From NCBI GenBank assembly GCA_022801475.1, contig JAAWSH010000095.1, forward strand, positions 1 through 6,649: 6,649 nucleotides of DNA. The letters are read 5' to 3'. Every line of letters starts with the position of its first letter. Within the stretch, counting starts at the first letter, position 1. The translations under genes were made by a program, and so were the position numbers. The DNA comes from Acutalibacter sp. (GTDB taxonomy: Bacteria; Bacillota; Clostridia; Oscillospirales; Acutalibacteraceae). This document shows, piece by piece, positions 5,811-6,649 of the stretch. The notes under the pieces are model-generated. The model saw only the letters and a program-made list of their open reading frames with translations, was not told the DNA's origin and did no database searches.

Positions 5811-5841
5811 AAAAAGGGCCTTTTAGGAAAGGCCCTTTTTT
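5811..5841. terminator. Bidirectional intrinsic terminator between clpC and the convergent S1 gene
   Basis: A perfect 13-bp inverted repeat, AAAAAGGGCCTTT (5811-5823) with AAAGGCCCTTTTT (5828-5840), has a 4-base loop TAGG. The + strand ends in six Ts (5836-5841) and the minus strand in five Ts (complement of 5811-5815). It starts five bases after the clpC stop codon and lies 17 bases beyond the stop of the minus-strand gene, so it serves both converging transcripts. Confidence 0.95.
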
Positions 5842-5857
5842 AGTATTTGCATATCTT

Positions 5858-6649
5858 CTAGCAGAATTTTGTGCAGATAAGCTTTTCGCTTAGTTCTGGA
5901 GAGTAGAGAAATTCATCCATGTGGCTGCCATTGAAAAAATATTCTGGCGGAGTGGGACGGACCGGCGCACTGTCAAAAGTTTCTATAATAATCAGTTTAA
6001 TTTTCATACGCGAAGGAAGCACACTTTTGATAAAGACACTGGCCTGCTGGCCGGGAAAAATATTTTCTTTCAGCTCTGCCAGACCGGCTAGATTGGGGGC
6101 TAGTTCCACAAATACACCATAGTTCTCCACACTGCGGATAATGCCCCCCACGGTTTCACCAGCTTGAAACCGGGCGGCATTTTCCTGCCAGGTCCCCAGC
6201 AGTTCTTTGTGGGTCAAGGTGATCCGTCCATTTTCACAGCTTTTCACCAGGGTACGGATGTCCATGCCAGTGGCAAAGCGTTCCCGTGGATGCTCGATGC
6301 GGGAAATGGAGATGGAGTCAATGGGCAGCAAAGAGGAGATGCCGCAGCCCACATCGGCGAACACACCAAAGGGCTCTAAGTGGGTTACCCGGGCACAGAC
6401 CACATCACCGGGGGAAAGAGTTTCTATGTATTGATCCCGGCATACTTCTTGTGCGGCACGGCGAGAGAGTAGGGCGGTCATCCGGCCCTCCGCATCACGC
6501 TGGAAATCCTGTACCAAAAAGCATACCGGCCGGTTCACTCGAGATAAGATGGCAATATCCCGCACCGTGCCCTCACGGATGCCCAGAGCGCCTTCTTCCC
6601 GAGGGATAATGCCTTTCATGCATTTTAAATCGACCAGCAGATTGTGGCT
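5858..6649 (-). CDS. Multi-S1-domain RNA-binding protein, N-terminus outside the window
   Basis: The frame is open to the window edge. The ATG at 6619 is internal: ten further codons upstream, reading SHNLLVDLKC, continue the same S1-like strand pattern (LLVDLKCMKGIIPREE), and no ribosome binding site precedes the ATG. 263 residues are visible. Counting from the edge, residues 1-65 are the rest of a first S1-like OB fold; 79-150 form a second S1 domain with PFGVFADV; 162-222 a third with NYGVFVEL. The last 40 residues (rich in Pro, Phe, Tyr and Glu, ending KFC) match no domain I know. The architecture resembles ribosomal protein S1-like proteins of Clostridia, but with few repeats it is more likely an accessory RNA-binding protein than the main ribosomal S1. 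It is convergent with clpC and shares its terminator, so it is not part of the stress operon. The specific RNA target cannot be judged. Confidence 0.9.
   Translation of the reverse strand, partial: SHNLLVDLKCMKGIIPREEGALGIREGTVRDIAILSRVNRPVCFLVQDFQRDAEGRMTALLSRRAAQEVCRDQYIETLSPGDVVCARVTHLEPFGVFADVGCGISSLLPIDSISISRIEHPRERFATGMDIRTLVKSCENGRITLTHKELLGTWQENAARFQAGETVGGIIRSVENYGVFVELAPNLAGLAELKENIFPGQQASVFIKSVLPSRMKIKLIIIETFDSAPVRPTPPEYFFNGSHMDEFLYSPELSEKLICTKFC

Noticed and set aside
5919..6609. + strand frames over the S1-domain gene
   Set aside because: They are antisense to a gene with clear S1 motifs, and the products are low-complexity shadows.
1..6649. CRISPR arrays, insertion sequences, tRNA or rRNA genes, phage or defence modules
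   Set aside because: No repeat-spacer structure, transposase motif, terminal repeats or RNA gene folds were seen anywhere in the window.

Overview
The window is a chromosomal segment from a low-to-mid-GC Firmicute. Gene order, the CtsR operator and the strong AGGAGG ribosome binding sites all fit this. The fairly GC-rich coding sequence and the style of the S1 protein suggest a gut-type Clostridia member, perhaps Oscillospiraceae/Ruminococcaceae; that placement is inference, since no rRNA or other marker is present.

The core (361-5841) is a class III heat-shock (protein arginine phosphorylation) operon on the + strand: ctsR, an unrecognised putative lipoprotein gene, mcsA, mcsB, a 235-base gap holding a strong RNA hairpin and a possible 32-codon ORF, then clpC. 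A sigma-A type promoter (TTGACA-17-TAAACT) is followed two bases later by a perfect CtsR heptad direct repeat. A 13-bp inverted repeat with T-runs on both sides closes the operon. CtsR represses the operon. McsB, activated by McsA, phosphorylates arginines on CtsR and on damaged proteins. ClpC recognises the marked proteins, unfolds them and feeds them to ClpP, which is not encoded here. The radA-disA pair that follows clpC in Bacillus subtilis is absent.

Left flank (1-431): a divergent 44-residue peptide with ten cysteines and one hydrophobic segment (60-194, minus), preceded by a consensus ribosome binding site and followed by a strong hairpin terminator. The 237 bases between it and ctsR are AT-rich; the only signals I can support there are the ctsR promoter and operator.

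Right flank (5858-6649): a convergent minus-strand gene for a protein with multiple S1 RNA-binding domains, whose N-terminus lies beyond the window edge.

The quality-control machinery is well known. The less ordinary items are the putative lipoprotein gene inside the ctsR operon, the cysteine-rich micropeptide divergent from it, and the structured mcsB-clpC gap.
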